Virus record (IMG/VR): IMGVR_UViG_3300015189_000005
Coordinates: 1-57,265 of that record
DNA length: 57,265 nt
Strand: one strand, 5' to 3'
From: a virus
The notes below the pieces were generated by a model. That model did no database searches. It was given only the letters and a program-made list of their open reading frames with translations, and was not told where the DNA came from. This document shows, piece by piece, positions 32,173-41,491 of the stretch. Position numbers and translations under genes: made by a program. Each line of letters starts with the position of its first letter. The first letter of the stretch is position 1.

Positions 32173-32613
32173 ATGTCCAAATATACGGGCCGAGGTGCGG
32201 AATTTCAGGTCCGCACGGTCGCATCTCCCGAAACCTGGGCCACGGTGGCTCAGGTCCGCCGCATCGGCGCCATCTCGCTCACTGCCGATGAAATCGAGGC
32301 CACCACGCTCGATACCGTTGGCAATTTCCGAACATACCTTCAGGGCTTTCGCGATGCCGGCGAACTCCCGCTGGAGGTCATCTGGGATCCCACGCTGGCA
32401 ACTCACGGATCGTCAGGGACGGGCCTGTATGCGCTTTTCCAGTCGGGTGAAACTCAGGCATTCCGCGTCAAGATTCCGGTATCGCCGACGTACTACCTCC
32501 GGATCGGCGGGTTCGTTCGCGATTTCGAATTGCCCGAGTTCAACGTCGACGATCCCATCGCCGTGACGGCCACTGTCCGGCTGTCGGATAACCCCACGCT
32601 CGGCACCAGCTAG
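32173..32613 (+). CDS. Major tail (tube) protein
   Basis: 146 residues. GRGAEFQVRTVASPETW, then IGAISLTADEIEATTLDT with the usual 'D.T' pattern, then LQGFRDAGELPLEVIWDP and FPVSPTYYLRIGGFVRDFEL-type ending. This is the gpV-like tube fold pattern (G..l.l..d.ieatt.dt.g...y..g..d.G.l..e). It assembles as hexamer rings along the tape measure. A perfect 12-bp hairpin lies just downstream (32647). Confidence 0.82.
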   Translation: MSKYTGRGAEFQVRTVASPETWATVAQVRRIGAISLTADEIEATTLDTVGNFRTYLQGFRDAGELPLEVIWDPTLATHGSSGTGLYALFQSGETQAFRVKIPVSPTYYLRIGGFVRDFELPEFNVDDPIAVTATVRLSDNPTLGTS

Positions 32614-32646
32614 ACCTCCCTGATCCACGCAACTCATGGAGACCCG

Positions 32647-32683
32647 GCAGGGCTTCGATGACTCACGCACCTCGAAGCCCTGC
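32647..32683 (+). terminator. Perfect 12-bp hairpin after the tail-tube gene
   Basis: GCAGGGCTTCGA, 13-base loop, TCGAAGCCCTGC. The strongest stem of the late region. Not followed by a U run. It may end part of the transcripts or protect the 3' end of the abundant tube message, lowering expression of the downstream chaperones. Confidence 0.6.
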
Positions 32684-32699
32684 TCGCGAACTATTCAGT

Positions 32700-32710
32700 A
32701 AATCAAGAGG
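32700..32710 (+). repeat. Repeated ribosome-binding motif AAATCAAGAGG, copy 2
   Basis: Three bases before the ATG at 32714; identical to copy 1. Confidence 0.6.
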
Positions 32711-32713
32711 ATT

Positions 32714-33139
32714 ATGACGAAAGACATTCTCAATACCCCTGTACCCGTGGAGATGGACAAGCCGCGGGCCTTTCAGTTCAACATGAACGCGCAGATCGCC
32801 TTCGAGGATCGGTCCGGCATGACTATGCTTCCCGTGCTCGTGAATATGTCGCGGGGTGAGATTCCTCCGATGCGGGTATTGCTTCTGCTCACGTGGTCCG
32901 GCCTCATCCTGAACGATCCCGCACTCACTCCCGAGCAGCTCGGGACATGGCTGACCATGCGTCGGTTCAACCAGGTCGCCCCGGCCTTCCGTGCCGCGCT
33001 GGCGCAGTATCTGCCCGAGCTTGAGGCGACCGATGTTACAGACCCTCAGACGGCTCCGGCGAACAGCAGCGAGGCATCGACTGGGGCCGAATCTGGAAGC
33101 TCGGAGTTGTCGACCTCGGCATCGAATCCGGTCGGGTAG
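32714..33139 (+). CDS. Tail assembly chaperone, G-like
   Basis: 141 residues. PRAFQFNMNAQIAFEDRSGM and MRVLLLLTWSGLILNDPALT match the gpG-type chaperone; the tail is Ser/Ala-rich. Chaperones of this kind coat the tape measure before tube polymerisation. A T-like frame overlaps the 3' end in -1. Confidence 0.75.
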   Translation: MTKDILNTPVPVEMDKPRAFQFNMNAQIAFEDRSGMTMLPVLVNMSRGEIPPMRVLLLLTWSGLILNDPALTPEQLGTWLTMRRFNQVAPAFRAALAQYLPELEATDVTDPQTAPANSSEASTGAESGSSELSTSASNPVG

Positions 33140-33423
33140 GGCTGCTGACCCTGCGCCAGTTCGTGATGCTCTCGCAGCGCATCAACGAGCGCAACCGGGA
33201 GCGCCTGTACGGCCCGGCGCTGATCTGCAGCGTGATCGCCAACACGCACCGCGATCCGAAGAAGAAGCGCACGCCGTTCACCCCGGATGACTTCCTTCCG
33301 TCATCCCGGAAGCGGCCTGAGATCAACGGTCCTGAGCAGAGCCCGGAAGCCATGCTGAAGATCGCCATGCTGCTCACCGGCACAACCGAACTCGCCGCAA
33401 TCCCGCCGCCTGCAGACCAGTAG
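33025..33423 (+). CDS. T-like extension of the tail chaperone, reached by frameshift
   Basis: The -1 frame relative to the G-like gene is open from 33025 and encodes IDWGRIWKLGVVDLGIESGR then LLTLRQFVMLSQRINER, the 'DWg.lw..gv..lGl....f..lt..Ef' pattern of gpT-type extensions. No ATG or GTG precedes this conserved stretch; the first ones are at 33160-33163, after it. So it is probably made as a G-T fusion by -1 frameshifting between about 33025 and 33076. I see no canonical slippery heptamer, so the exact site is open. Confidence 0.6.
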   Translation, partial: GDRCYRPSDGSGEQQRGIDWGRIWKLGVVDLGIESGRVGLLTLRQFVMLSQRINERNRERLYGPALICSVIANTHRDPKKKRTPFTPDDFLPSSRKRPEINGPEQSPEAMLKIAMLLTGTTELAAIPPPADQ

Positions 33424-33460
33424 TTTTCAACGCATCAATCGTTCAGTAAACAAAACCACA

Positions 33461-36400
33461 ATGGGCACTTTCACGGGCTCTCTCGGTACCCTCTGGGTCG
33501 AGATCGGCGCGCGCATCTCCGAGTTCGAGGCAGGTATGTCTCAGTTCTCGAAGACGCTCGATTCATCGATCTCTGACGCGGAATCCAAGTTCCGGGGACT
33601 CGACAAGTTCGGCGGGATCGCGACCAACATCGGCGTGAGCCTGACTGCCGCAATCACGGCTCCCATCATCGGCATCGGCGCCGTCGCGATCAAAGCATCC
33701 GGTGATTTCGATACCGCGATGCGCACCGTGTCCGCGCGCGGCGAGATCACAGGCAAGGACCTGCAAGGACTCAAACAGCAGGCCATCGACCTCGGCGCCG
33801 CTACGCAGTTCAGTTCGAAGCAGGCCGCTGACGGCATGGCGGAATTCGCGGGCGCGGGCTTCAACGCGAAACAAATCTTCGCTGCAATGCCGGGCACGCT
33901 GAACCTCGCAGCAGCTGCACAGACCAGCGTTGGCGAGGCCGCGAAGACGGTAAAGGATCTGCTGGGCCAATTCGGCCTGGCTGCGACGGACTCACAGCGC
34001 GCCGTCGACGTACTCGCGAAGTCCAGTAACGAATCCTCCGGCACGCTAGGCGAGATGGCGAACTCGCTCCGGTACGTCGGTCCGGTGGCGAAAGCTGCTG
34101 GTCTGGACATCGAGCAGACGAGCGCCGCGCTGATCGTGCTCGACAAAGCGGGTATCCGTGGCGAACAGGCCGGAACATCGTTCCGCGCCATGCTGGCGAG
34201 CCTGCAGGGGCCGTCAAAGGACGCGAAGAAATACATCGACGAACTCGGGATCGCAGTCACGGACGGCGGCGGAAAGATGCTGCCGTTCTCGGCGATCATC
34301 GAGCAGTTTAAGGTCTCGCTGTCGAAGATCCCGAACGAGGCGGACAAGGCGAAAGCACTGGTCGAGATCTTCGGGCGTGAATCCCTCGCGGCGGCCAACA
34401 TCCTGACCAGCCAGGGCTCGCCCGCCCTGCTGGAATTCGAAGACAAGTTGCGCAAGGCCGGCGGTACCGCCGAAGCGATGAAGAACATCGTCCAGGGAGG
34501 TATGGGCGGTGCTCTGGAGAAGATGAAGGGCTCGGTTGAAACCGCTGCTCAGTCTCTCGGCGACGTGCTCGCCCCGAGCGTGATCGCGGTGGCCGGATTC
34601 ATCGAAAGTGGCGCGAACAAGCTGAGCGAATTTGCTCAGTGGTTCACCACACTTCCCGGGCCGGTCCAGGGGACCGCGCTCGCCATCGTTGGATTCGCCG
34701 CCGCGCTGGGGCCTGCTCTGGTCATCGCGGGGCAACTGGCGTTCGCCATCACCAGCCTCGCCACCGTTGCGCCGCTGGTCGGATCCGCGTTCACCGCACT
34801 GTCCGGTGTGGTGGCCGGGGTCACGGCATCCATGGTGCTGTACACCGGTGGTGTCGCGGCGGCCGTCATCGCCATCGGCTACCTGGTCAATGCAATCTAC
34901 GAGCAGGAGAAGGCGTACAAGAATCTCGAAGCGGTCAACAAGACTCAGGCCAGCAGCCTGAAGAAGCTCGAAGATTCACTCCGCTCACAGGGCGGCGCGG
35001 TCGATGAGCTGAAAGACAAGCTGAAGCGCGGGCAGATCACCCAGGCCGAATACGAGAAGGGCCTGCGAGACATCGGCAAGGCCATAGGGGACGCGAAGAA
35101 AGCCTCTGGTCAGATCGTCACTGCGCAGACGAAGCAGACCGACACTCAGGACGAACTCACCAAGAAAATCAAGGCTGCCCAGGATGCGCTGAAGAAGAAC
35201 ACCGCCGAGCAAAAGGGCGCTATCGAGACTACCGGCGAACTCCATCGGAAGGATGCGATTCTCTGGGAAACTGCCAGGCAACTCGAAGCCCAGTATAAGA
35301 AAAACATCACCGAGCTGGTGAATTACAAGCTCGCGCATGAATCGATCCTGAGTCGCACTCCGCAGATGATTCAGGCCGGTGAGGACCTGAATAAAACGGT
35401 TGACGAGCAGGCCAGAAAACTGGTGATTGCTGGCGGCCAGTGGAGCAAGTGGGCTGCTGAATCAACTGCGGCGATGACCAAAGCCGTTGTGCCGCTGAAG
35501 GATCTTGAAGACGCCTACAAGCAACTCGGCATCAAGAGTGCGGAATCGCTCGACATGCAGGCGGAGCGGTCGAAACAAGCCTACGAGAAGATCAAGGCTT
35601 CCGGCACCGCAACGGCGCGCGATCTCGATCAGGCGTGGGTGGCATATGAGAAGGCTCGGATCGATGCGGCTATCGCAAACGGTGAGGAAATCCCGCGACG
35701 TCAACTCGACGCGCTGAAGAAGATGGAAGACCAGCTCGACCAGTCTTCCACAAAGCAGAAATCGGCCTGGGATGGTTTCGGAAAGCAGATCTCCACCGGC
35801 ATCACGAACCTCTCTCAGGATCTGGTAAAGACCCTTTTCGAGGATCCGAAATCCTTTGGCGAAATGGCCATCAAGGGGCTGAAGAACATCGGCCAGGCTG
35901 TTGCGCTGCATTTCGTGGAACCTGCGATGAAAGCGATATCCGAGTTCATCTCCGGCGCCATCACGGATCTGTTGTCAGGCCGGGGCCTCGGCGGCGTGCT
36001 TGACCGGCTGAGCAAGATCGGCGATGCGATCCTCGACATCTTCGGCGGCGCGAGCAGTGCGGCCGGTGGTGCTGCCGGGGCTGTAGGGGCTGCGGGTAGC
36101 GCTGCTGGATCCGCCGGAGGTGCGGCGGGATCTGCGGGTAGTGCAGCGGCCAGCGGTCTTGCGGGTATCGTGGGCGCGGTCGGCTCTGTGGTTACCGCGG
36201 TGTCCTCGATCATCGCGAACTTCCAGCTGGCGAAGCAGGAAACCACCCTCAACGCGATTGAAGAATCCACCCGGTACGTGAAGATCTGGACCGGCGAGCA
36301 GCCTCAGAGCCTGCTCTGGTGCGCACAGAAGTCAACCGAGTACATCGGGTACATCGTGGCCACTACGGACAGCATCGGGCGCAAGCTCGATGACTGGTTA

Positions 36401-36649
36401 TCGCCCTTGCCTGACCTGTTCACGCAGTCGGCAGAAGCGCTCGCCTGGGCGGTCAAGCGGCTCGATCAGATCGGGGATTCGGTCACGTGGGGTTCGGAAG
36501 CCGACAAGCGGTCAGAGGCCCTGCTGAGCGAGATCCTTTCGGCGATCCAATCCCGCACAACTCAGGTATCCATCGTGATCAGCGGCGCACAGAGTCCGAC
36601 TGCGACCGCGAGCGCTGTAGCCATGCGCCTCCAGGGCATCACGCTCTAA
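33461..36649 (+). CDS. Tape measure protein
   Basis: 1062 residues. A TP901-1-type core spans about 60-340 (FGGIATNIGVSLTAAITAPI, TAMRTVSARGEITGKDLQGL, LGAATQFSSKQAADGMAEFA, VGPVAKAAGLDIEQTSAALI, AGIRGEQAGTSFRAMLASLQ). Hydrophobic segments occur around 400-480 (VIAVAGFIESG, AIVGFAAALGPALVIAGQLA, ASMVLYTGGVAAAVIAIGYL). A coiled coil follows, then a Gly/Ala/Ser-rich tract near 865-910. Its length sets tail length, and it may form the membrane channel at DNA entry. Confidence 0.92.
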   Translation: MGTFTGSLGTLWVEIGARISEFEAGMSQFSKTLDSSISDAESKFRGLDKFGGIATNIGVSLTAAITAPIIGIGAVAIKASGDFDTAMRTVSARGEITGKDLQGLKQQAIDLGAATQFSSKQAADGMAEFAGAGFNAKQIFAAMPGTLNLAAAAQTSVGEAAKTVKDLLGQFGLAATDSQRAVDVLAKSSNESSGTLGEMANSLRYVGPVAKAAGLDIEQTSAALIVLDKAGIRGEQAGTSFRAMLASLQGPSKDAKKYIDELGIAVTDGGGKMLPFSAIIEQFKVSLSKIPNEADKAKALVEIFGRESLAAANILTSQGSPALLEFEDKLRKAGGTAEAMKNIVQGGMGGALEKMKGSVETAAQSLGDVLAPSVIAVAGFIESGANKLSEFAQWFTTLPGPVQGTALAIVGFAAALGPALVIAGQLAFAITSLATVAPLVGSAFTALSGVVAGVTASMVLYTGGVAAAVIAIGYLVNAIYEQEKAYKNLEAVNKTQASSLKKLEDSLRSQGGAVDELKDKLKRGQITQAEYEKGLRDIGKAIGDAKKASGQIVTAQTKQTDTQDELTKKIKAAQDALKKNTAEQKGAIETTGELHRKDAILWETARQLEAQYKKNITELVNYKLAHESILSRTPQMIQAGEDLNKTVDEQARKLVIAGGQWSKWAAESTAAMTKAVVPLKDLEDAYKQLGIKSAESLDMQAERSKQAYEKIKASGTATARDLDQAWVAYEKARIDAAIANGEEIPRRQLDALKKMEDQLDQSSTKQKSAWDGFGKQISTGITNLSQDLVKTLFEDPKSFGEMAIKGLKNIGQAVALHFVEPAMKAISEFISGAITDLLSGRGLGGVLDRLSKIGDAILDIFGGASSAAGGAAGAVGAAGSAAGSAGGAAGSAGSAAASGLAGIVGAVGSVVTAVSSIIANFQLAKQETTLNAIEESTRYVKIWTGEQPQSLLWCAQKSTEYIGYIVATTDSIGRKLDDWLSPLPDLFTQSAEALAWAVKRLDQIGDSVTWGSEADKRSEALLSEILSAIQSRTTQVSIVISGAQSPTATASAVAMRLQGITL

Positions 36650-36668
36650 ATTTCCACACATCAAAATC

Positions 36669-39600
36669 ATGAGGCTAAACGTAGCCGTCAACGGAACCAA
36701 TTACACCGGTTCCGCTCTGGCGGAAGGGATCGGCATTAACAAGTCGATCACTGATCGTGCGTCCACCGCCGAGGTCACTTTCCAGCTGCACGGAACGCAG
36801 GCGGCGGCCCGCTACGACTCCGCGCATTACGACGCCGACCGGTACGGCGTTTCCGTCCGGGAGCTGGATGAAATCGTAATCACGAATGAAGCTGATGGTT
36901 CCCGGCAATTCGGCGGAATTATCACCCGGCTCGAATACGATCTGAAGAAATACGACCCGGCGGCTGGGTCCGGCTCCATCGTCGAAGTCAAAGCGATTTG
37001 CAACGACTGGACCTGGCTGCTCGACAGCACGGTTATCGCGTCTGAAACCTTCGATGGCAAGAACGAGCGCGAGATCCTGCAAACGTTGTTCGGGCGGTAC
37101 CTGCCGCAGATTTCAACGCTCACCGCGAACATCACGCCATACCTGACGCTCGATTACTTCGAGGTCAAGGACAAGAGCCTCCGCGACGTCTGCGACGAAC
37201 TCACGGAATTATCCGGCGTGGAATGGCGTGTCGATTACGACAAGGCCCTGCATTACTTCGCTCCGACCGCAAACCCTGCTGCCTTCGGTCTGTCTAATAA
37301 CCCAAACCATTCGACTACATTTCCGATCGATGCGTTCACTTCTTACTCTCGCGACTTTATCCGTGTCGTTAACCGCTGTACTGTTCTCGGGGCAATTCTT
37401 TCTGGCGGTACCGAGATCCGCGTAGTGTACGAGGATCCGCTCTCCGTGGCTCAGTACGGAGTTCGCGCCCACACCATCATCGACCGCAACATCCAGACGG
37501 CCTCCGATGCACTCGCGCGGGCGGCGGCGCAGGTCGCCGAGAATGCGTTTCCGAAGGAATCGCTGAAGATCGAAACGCTGAGCGATGGCCTTGATATCGG
37601 CCAGGCTCTCCCGGTCTACCACCGCGATTTCCGGATCTCCGGGACGTATGTGATCTACGGCATCCGGATGTCGCAGAAGACTGGCTCCATCACTCGCTAC
37701 GAGATGGAGGTGGGCGCCCGGGAACCGTCTGAGATCCGCCTGATGCGCAGGCTGGATGCACTGTCCCGCAGGTCCACCAGGCAGCCGGAAGCCGTTCCTG
37801 TCGACGGCACTGTCACCGACGACAAGATTACGGGGTCAGGCCTCACGTCGGGCTCAATCACCAGCGTGAATAGCTCCGCTCTCCTCGGACCCATTACCGC
37901 CGGGCAGATCGGGTCGGTAAGTGCCACTTCGATCATTGGAACGATCACGGCTGGCCAGATCGGGACGATCACTGCAGGGCAAATCACCGGGACCATCAGT
38001 GCTGGCCAAATCGGCAGCGTCAGCGCGACGTCGATCACCGGCCTTATTGCCGCATCTCAGATCGGGAGCGTGGCAGCCGCGACGATTACCGGCAGCATCA
38101 CCGCCGGGCAGATCGGATCCGTAACCGCAGCATCCATCACCGGGACCATTACCGCGAGTCAGATCAGTACCGTTGCGGCCACATCAATCACAGGCAGCAT
38201 TACGTCGGCTCAGATCGGCTCCGTCGCTGCCACCGCCATCACGGGTTCCATCACCTCTACCCAGATCGGAAGCGTTGACGCGACCAGTATCGTCGGCTCG
38301 ATTACGAGCAGCCAGATTTCCAGCGTGGCCGCTTCCACTATCACAGGCTCGATCACGGCTGGCCAGATCGCGACGATCACCGCGGGCCAGATCACCGGCA
38401 GCATTACAAGCGGCCAGATCTCATCAGTCGCGGCCAGTACGATCACCGGTTCAATCACCTCAGGCCAGATCGCAAGCGTTGCAGCAGCCAGCATCACCGG
38501 CTCGATTACCTCGTCCCAGATCTCCAGTGTCGCGGCCACTTCCATCACGGGCAGCATCACTGCAGGCCAAATCTCGTCTGTGGCCGCGAGCAGCATCACG
38601 GGGACATTGTCTTCAGGCCAGATCGGCTCTGTGGCGGCGACCTCGATCACCGGTTCGATCACGGCCGGGCAGATCGGATCGGTTGCGGCAACAACCATCA
38701 CGGGCGTGATCGTGTCCAGCCAGGTGGCGGACGACCTCATCAACTCCCTGGGCAAGCTGGCCAACGCACTGAGACCGATTCCAAATCTGGCTTCGTCGCC
38801 GACCCTGCCGGACGCGAATTACCCTGCAGGTTCCTTCTATCGCAACACCGGGAGCGGAACGTTCTACGAGAACGTCGCAGGTACCTGGACGGCCACCACT
38901 CAGGGAGCGGCCGTCACGGGGAAATTCGAGTACTTCAACCTCGGGACGATTGAGGCGAGCTCGATCATCGGTCTGATTGCAGCTGCGCAGATCGGATCCA
39001 TTGCAGCCGGACAGATCACCGGGACCATCACCAGTGGTCAGATCAGTTCCGTTGCCGCTTCGACCATAACCGGAACCATCACGGCGAGTCAGATCGCGTC
39101 CGTTGCGGCAACGTCCATTACTGGCTCGATTACGAGTGGCCAGATCGCCACTATCACCGCCGGACAGATCACCGGCTCGATCACGAGTTCTCAGATTGGC
39201 TCAGTGGCCGCCACGTCAATCACGGGCAGCATCACGAGCGGACAAATCAGTTCCGTTGCCGCCACGTCGATCACGGGAACGCTGAACTCTTCGCAAATCG
39301 CCTCCGTCACCGCCGCGAGCATCACCGGGACCATCACTTCGTCTCAGATCGGGAGTGTCGCGGCCACCACGGTGACCGGTACCCTGACCGCCTCGCAGAT
39401 TGCCAGCGTGAATGCGTCCAGCGTGACCGGCACGCTGTCGGCTTCCCAGATCAATACCGTAACCGCCGGGCAGATCACGGGAACGCTCACGGCGAGTCAG
39501 ATCGCTTCGGTGGCGGCATCCTCAATCACAGGCAGCATCACGAGCAGCCAGATCCTGTCCGTATCTGCAAGCGCCATCGTCGGCAGCCTGACCGCTGGCC

Positions 39601-41081
39601 AGATCGGAGCGGTGAACGCCAGCGTTATCCAGGGAACCATCACCGTTTCTCAGCTCGCGGGCGGCATCACCGCTGACAAGATCACCACGGTGTATGTGGG
39701 CAATATCGCAGCCGGCGGTACCGGAAACAACGGCTACCTGAACACTGATCTCCTGCCGTTCGGCAACTCGGACAACCTGCTGGTCAATCCGAGCTTCGAA
39801 GCCGGATCCGCCAACTGGCCGGATAACTCAAAAGGCGACCGGCAGCCGAATCTCTGGCAGTTCTTCAACACAACCACGAGCAGCAGGTCGGGCGCTTACT
39901 GCATCGCGCACTATTCCGGCGGTACTCCGGATGGATCTCCGGCTGGCCCGAACGATTACAATTTCGCCTTTCTCGGGAGCTCGCCGTGGGTGAAGCTCAC
40001 AGCCGGCGACCAGTACACCCTGGAGGGCTACATCTGGAATTCCTCCACGCCCTACCCGAACGGGACTCTGGAGATTTACCTCGACACGTTCCAGCCGGAC
40101 GCAACCTATATCGGTGCAATCTGCTACACCGCCCTGACCACTGAGGGACGCGGCTCCGGCTGGTACAAGTTCACCGCTTCCGGCACTTCAGCAGCGAACG
40201 CCTCATATGGCCGCGTGTCTGTCGTGATTCGCAATCACACCAGCGGCCAGGCGTGGCTGGTGGATGACCTCATGCTGGTCCGCCGGATCGCGGGGAACCA
40301 GATCCAGCCGCTGACCATCACGGCGGGAAATATCGCGGCTCTGACCATCACGGCGGGCCAGATGGCCAACGCGACCATCACGGCGACTCAGGTAGCAAAC
40401 GCCACGCTTACCGGCACCAACATTGCCAGCCAGACGCTGACGGCAACGAACATCGCGAACCTCACGATCACGAACGCGCAGATCGCAAACCAGACCATTA
40501 CCGCTACCCAGATCGCCAATGCAACGATCACTGGTACCCAGATTGCGAATGCCACCATCACCGCCGCGAAGATCGCAGCAGCCACCATCACGGCCACGGA
40601 AATTGCGGCTCTCACTATCACCGCGGGCAACATTGCAAACCTCACCATCACCGGTGGAAAGATCGCAAACGCCACCATCGACGACGCAAAGATTACGACG
40701 CTGAGCGCCAGCAAAATTACAGCCGGAACCATCTCAGCTTCGATCTCTCTGACATCTCCCACGCTCGTAATCACCAGCGGTACAACGACCATCAACATCG
40801 ACGGAACGAACAAGATCCTCGTAACCGATACGACGCAGACGTCGTTCGCTCAGGTGCTCGGCAGTCAGGTCCGAGTGGAGGCCACCAATAACAACCTCGT
40901 CTACGCGCAAATTGTGAAGTCAGGTTTTCAGAGTCAGAATGCCTCCGGCAATAGTTGCGAATTGCGGGGAGACGGACTGCGTTTCAATACGACGAAAGTT
41001 GTCGGGCCGCAGTATTCACCGCGTCCGGTGACGCTGGCGGACGTGATTACTCTGCTGGTCACACACGGTCTGAGCGTGTGA
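36669..41081 (+). CDS. Giant tail protein with hub, repeat shaft and carbohydrate-binding-like domain
   Basis: 1470 residues. Residues 1 to about 370 resemble a baseplate hub/tail-associated domain (LRDVCDELTELSGVEWRVDY, EMEVGAREPSEIRLMRRLDA). About 390-680 and 760-1000 are tandem 17-residue repeats (G-[ST]-I-T-x-x-Q-I-x-S-V-x-A-x-[ST]-I-T), often read as 8+9 half-repeats. A short insert, PDANYPAGSFYRNTGSGTFY, separates the two blocks. About 1035-1205 is a jelly-roll-like carbohydrate-binding domain (NLLVNPSFEAGSANWPDN, WLVDDLMLVRR). About 1210-1360 are 10-residue repeats of the NATITATQIA type, and the tip is unrelated. A trimeric beta-helical shaft with sugar-binding tip is the likely form. 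Confidence 0.85.
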   Translation: MRLNVAVNGTNYTGSALAEGIGINKSITDRASTAEVTFQLHGTQAAARYDSAHYDADRYGVSVRELDEIVITNEADGSRQFGGIITRLEYDLKKYDPAAGSGSIVEVKAICNDWTWLLDSTVIASETFDGKNEREILQTLFGRYLPQISTLTANITPYLTLDYFEVKDKSLRDVCDELTELSGVEWRVDYDKALHYFAPTANPAAFGLSNNPNHSTTFPIDAFTSYSRDFIRVVNRCTVLGAILSGGTEIRVVYEDPLSVAQYGVRAHTIIDRNIQTASDALARAAAQVAENAFPKESLKIETLSDGLDIGQALPVYHRDFRISGTYVIYGIRMSQKTGSITRYEMEVGAREPSEIRLMRRLDALSRRSTRQPEAVPVDGTVTDDKITGSGLTSGSITSVNSSALLGPITAGQIGSVSATSIIGTITAGQIGTITAGQITGTISAGQIGSVSATSITGLIAASQIGSVAAATITGSITAGQIGSVTAASITGTITASQISTVAATSITGSITSAQIGSVAATAITGSITSTQIGSVDATSIVGSITSSQISSVAASTITGSITAGQIATITAGQITGSITSGQISSVAASTITGSITSGQIASVAAASITGSITSSQISSVAATSITGSITAGQISSVAASSITGTLSSGQIGSVAATSITGSITAGQIGSVAATTITGVIVSSQVADDLINSLGKLANALRPIPNLASSPTLPDANYPAGSFYRNTGSGTFYENVAGTWTATTQGAAVTGKFEYFNLGTIEASSIIGLIAAAQIGSIAAGQITGTITSGQISSVAASTITGTITASQIASVAATSITGSITSGQIATITAGQITGSITSSQIGSVAATSITGSITSGQISSVAATSITGTLNSSQIASVTAASITGTITSSQIGSVAATTVTGTLTASQIASVNASSVTGTLSASQINTVTAGQITGTLTASQIASVAASSITGSITSSQILSVSASAIVGSLTAGQIGAVNASVIQGTITVSQLAGGITADKITTVYVGNIAAGGTGNNGYLNTDLLPFGNSDNLLVNPSFEAGSANWPDNSKGDRQPNLWQFFNTTTSSRSGAYCIAHYSGGTPDGSPAGPNDYNFAFLGSSPWVKLTAGDQYTLEGYIWNSSTPYPNGTLEIYLDTFQPDATYIGAICYTALTTEGRGSGWYKFTASGTSAANASYGRVSVVIRNHTSGQAWLVDDLMLVRRIAGNQIQPLTITAGNIAALTITAGQMANATITATQVANATLTGTNIASQTLTATNIANLTITNAQIANQTITATQIANATITGTQIANATITAAKIAAATITATEIAALTITAGNIANLTITGGKIANATIDDAKITTLSASKITAGTISASISLTSPTLVITSGTTTINIDGTNKILVTDTTQTSFAQVLGSQVRVEATNNNLVYAQIVKSGFQSQNASGNSCELRGDGLRFNTTKVVGPQYSPRPVTLADVITLLVTHGLSV
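37850..38725 (+). repeat. 51-bp tandem repeats, tail gene block 1
   Basis: In-frame degenerate 51-base repeats (17 codons) with the recurring core CAGATC(G/A) and ATCACCGG. Divergence is mostly at third positions and at the variable residues, so the array is under protein-level selection. Confidence 0.8.
38950..39670 (+). repeat. 51-bp tandem repeats, tail gene block 2
   Basis: The same 17-codon unit resumes after a 230-base non-repeat insert. Copies are as similar to block 1 copies as to each other, so the insert may have entered a once-continuous array. Confidence 0.75.
40310..40730 (+). repeat. 30-bp tandem repeats, distal tail gene
   Basis: Shorter in-frame units of 10 codons (xATITATQIA). 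They follow the sugar-binding-like domain and lead to the C-terminal tip. Confidence 0.75.
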
Positions 41082-41110
41082 CCTTCGACCAAAGTAAAAA
41101 GTAAAGAGCC

Positions 41111-41491
41111 ATGATCCAGAACACCATTCGAATTCTCGCGTTTCTCAGCTTTCTCCTGCTGCCGGTATTTGCGGAAATCGGCAGTCAGCACACCGTTGGC
41201 CAAATCACCCTCATGGTCGTCGAGTCGGACAGGGACGTCACGGTCTTCATCGCTTCCGCGTCGGCCACTGCCCGCGCCGTAGAGGTAACGGTGATCTCCG
41301 CTGGCCAGCTTGGCATGACTGGTCGGCTTCGCCTGACCAAGCTGGTGCGGGTTCCCGGGGTTGGCGGGCGGCCAGCGAAACTCACCTTTGACACCGCAGG
41401 AGAGCGCGTCCAGGAGATCCGCCTGAATGAGCTCACGGGACTTACTTCCCAGACCATCTTCTTCACCTCCACGAAAGGAAACTATGAATAA
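41111..41491 (+). CDS. Exported hypothetical protein 1
   Basis: 126 residues with a clear Sec signal peptide (IRILAFLSFLLLPVFA, cleavage after VFA). The mature part is beta-rich (QITLMVVESDRDVTVFIASA, LRLTKLVRVPGVGGRPAKLT). First of a run of exported proteins after the tail protein. Function unknown; periplasmic or surface location expected. Confidence 0.6.
   Translation: MIQNTIRILAFLSFLLLPVFAEIGSQHTVGQITLMVVESDRDVTVFIASASATARAVEVTVISAGQLGMTGRLRLTKLVRVPGVGGRPAKLTFDTAGERVQEIRLNELTGLTSQTIFFTSTKGNYE

Noticed and set aside
33541-34488. Minus-strand open frame of 315 codons
   Set aside because: Antisense to the tape measure gene, Ala/Ser-rich, no motif.
37850-39670. CRISPR array or satellite DNA
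   Set aside because: The repeats are in-frame 51-base coding units, degenerate at third positions, without uniform spacers.
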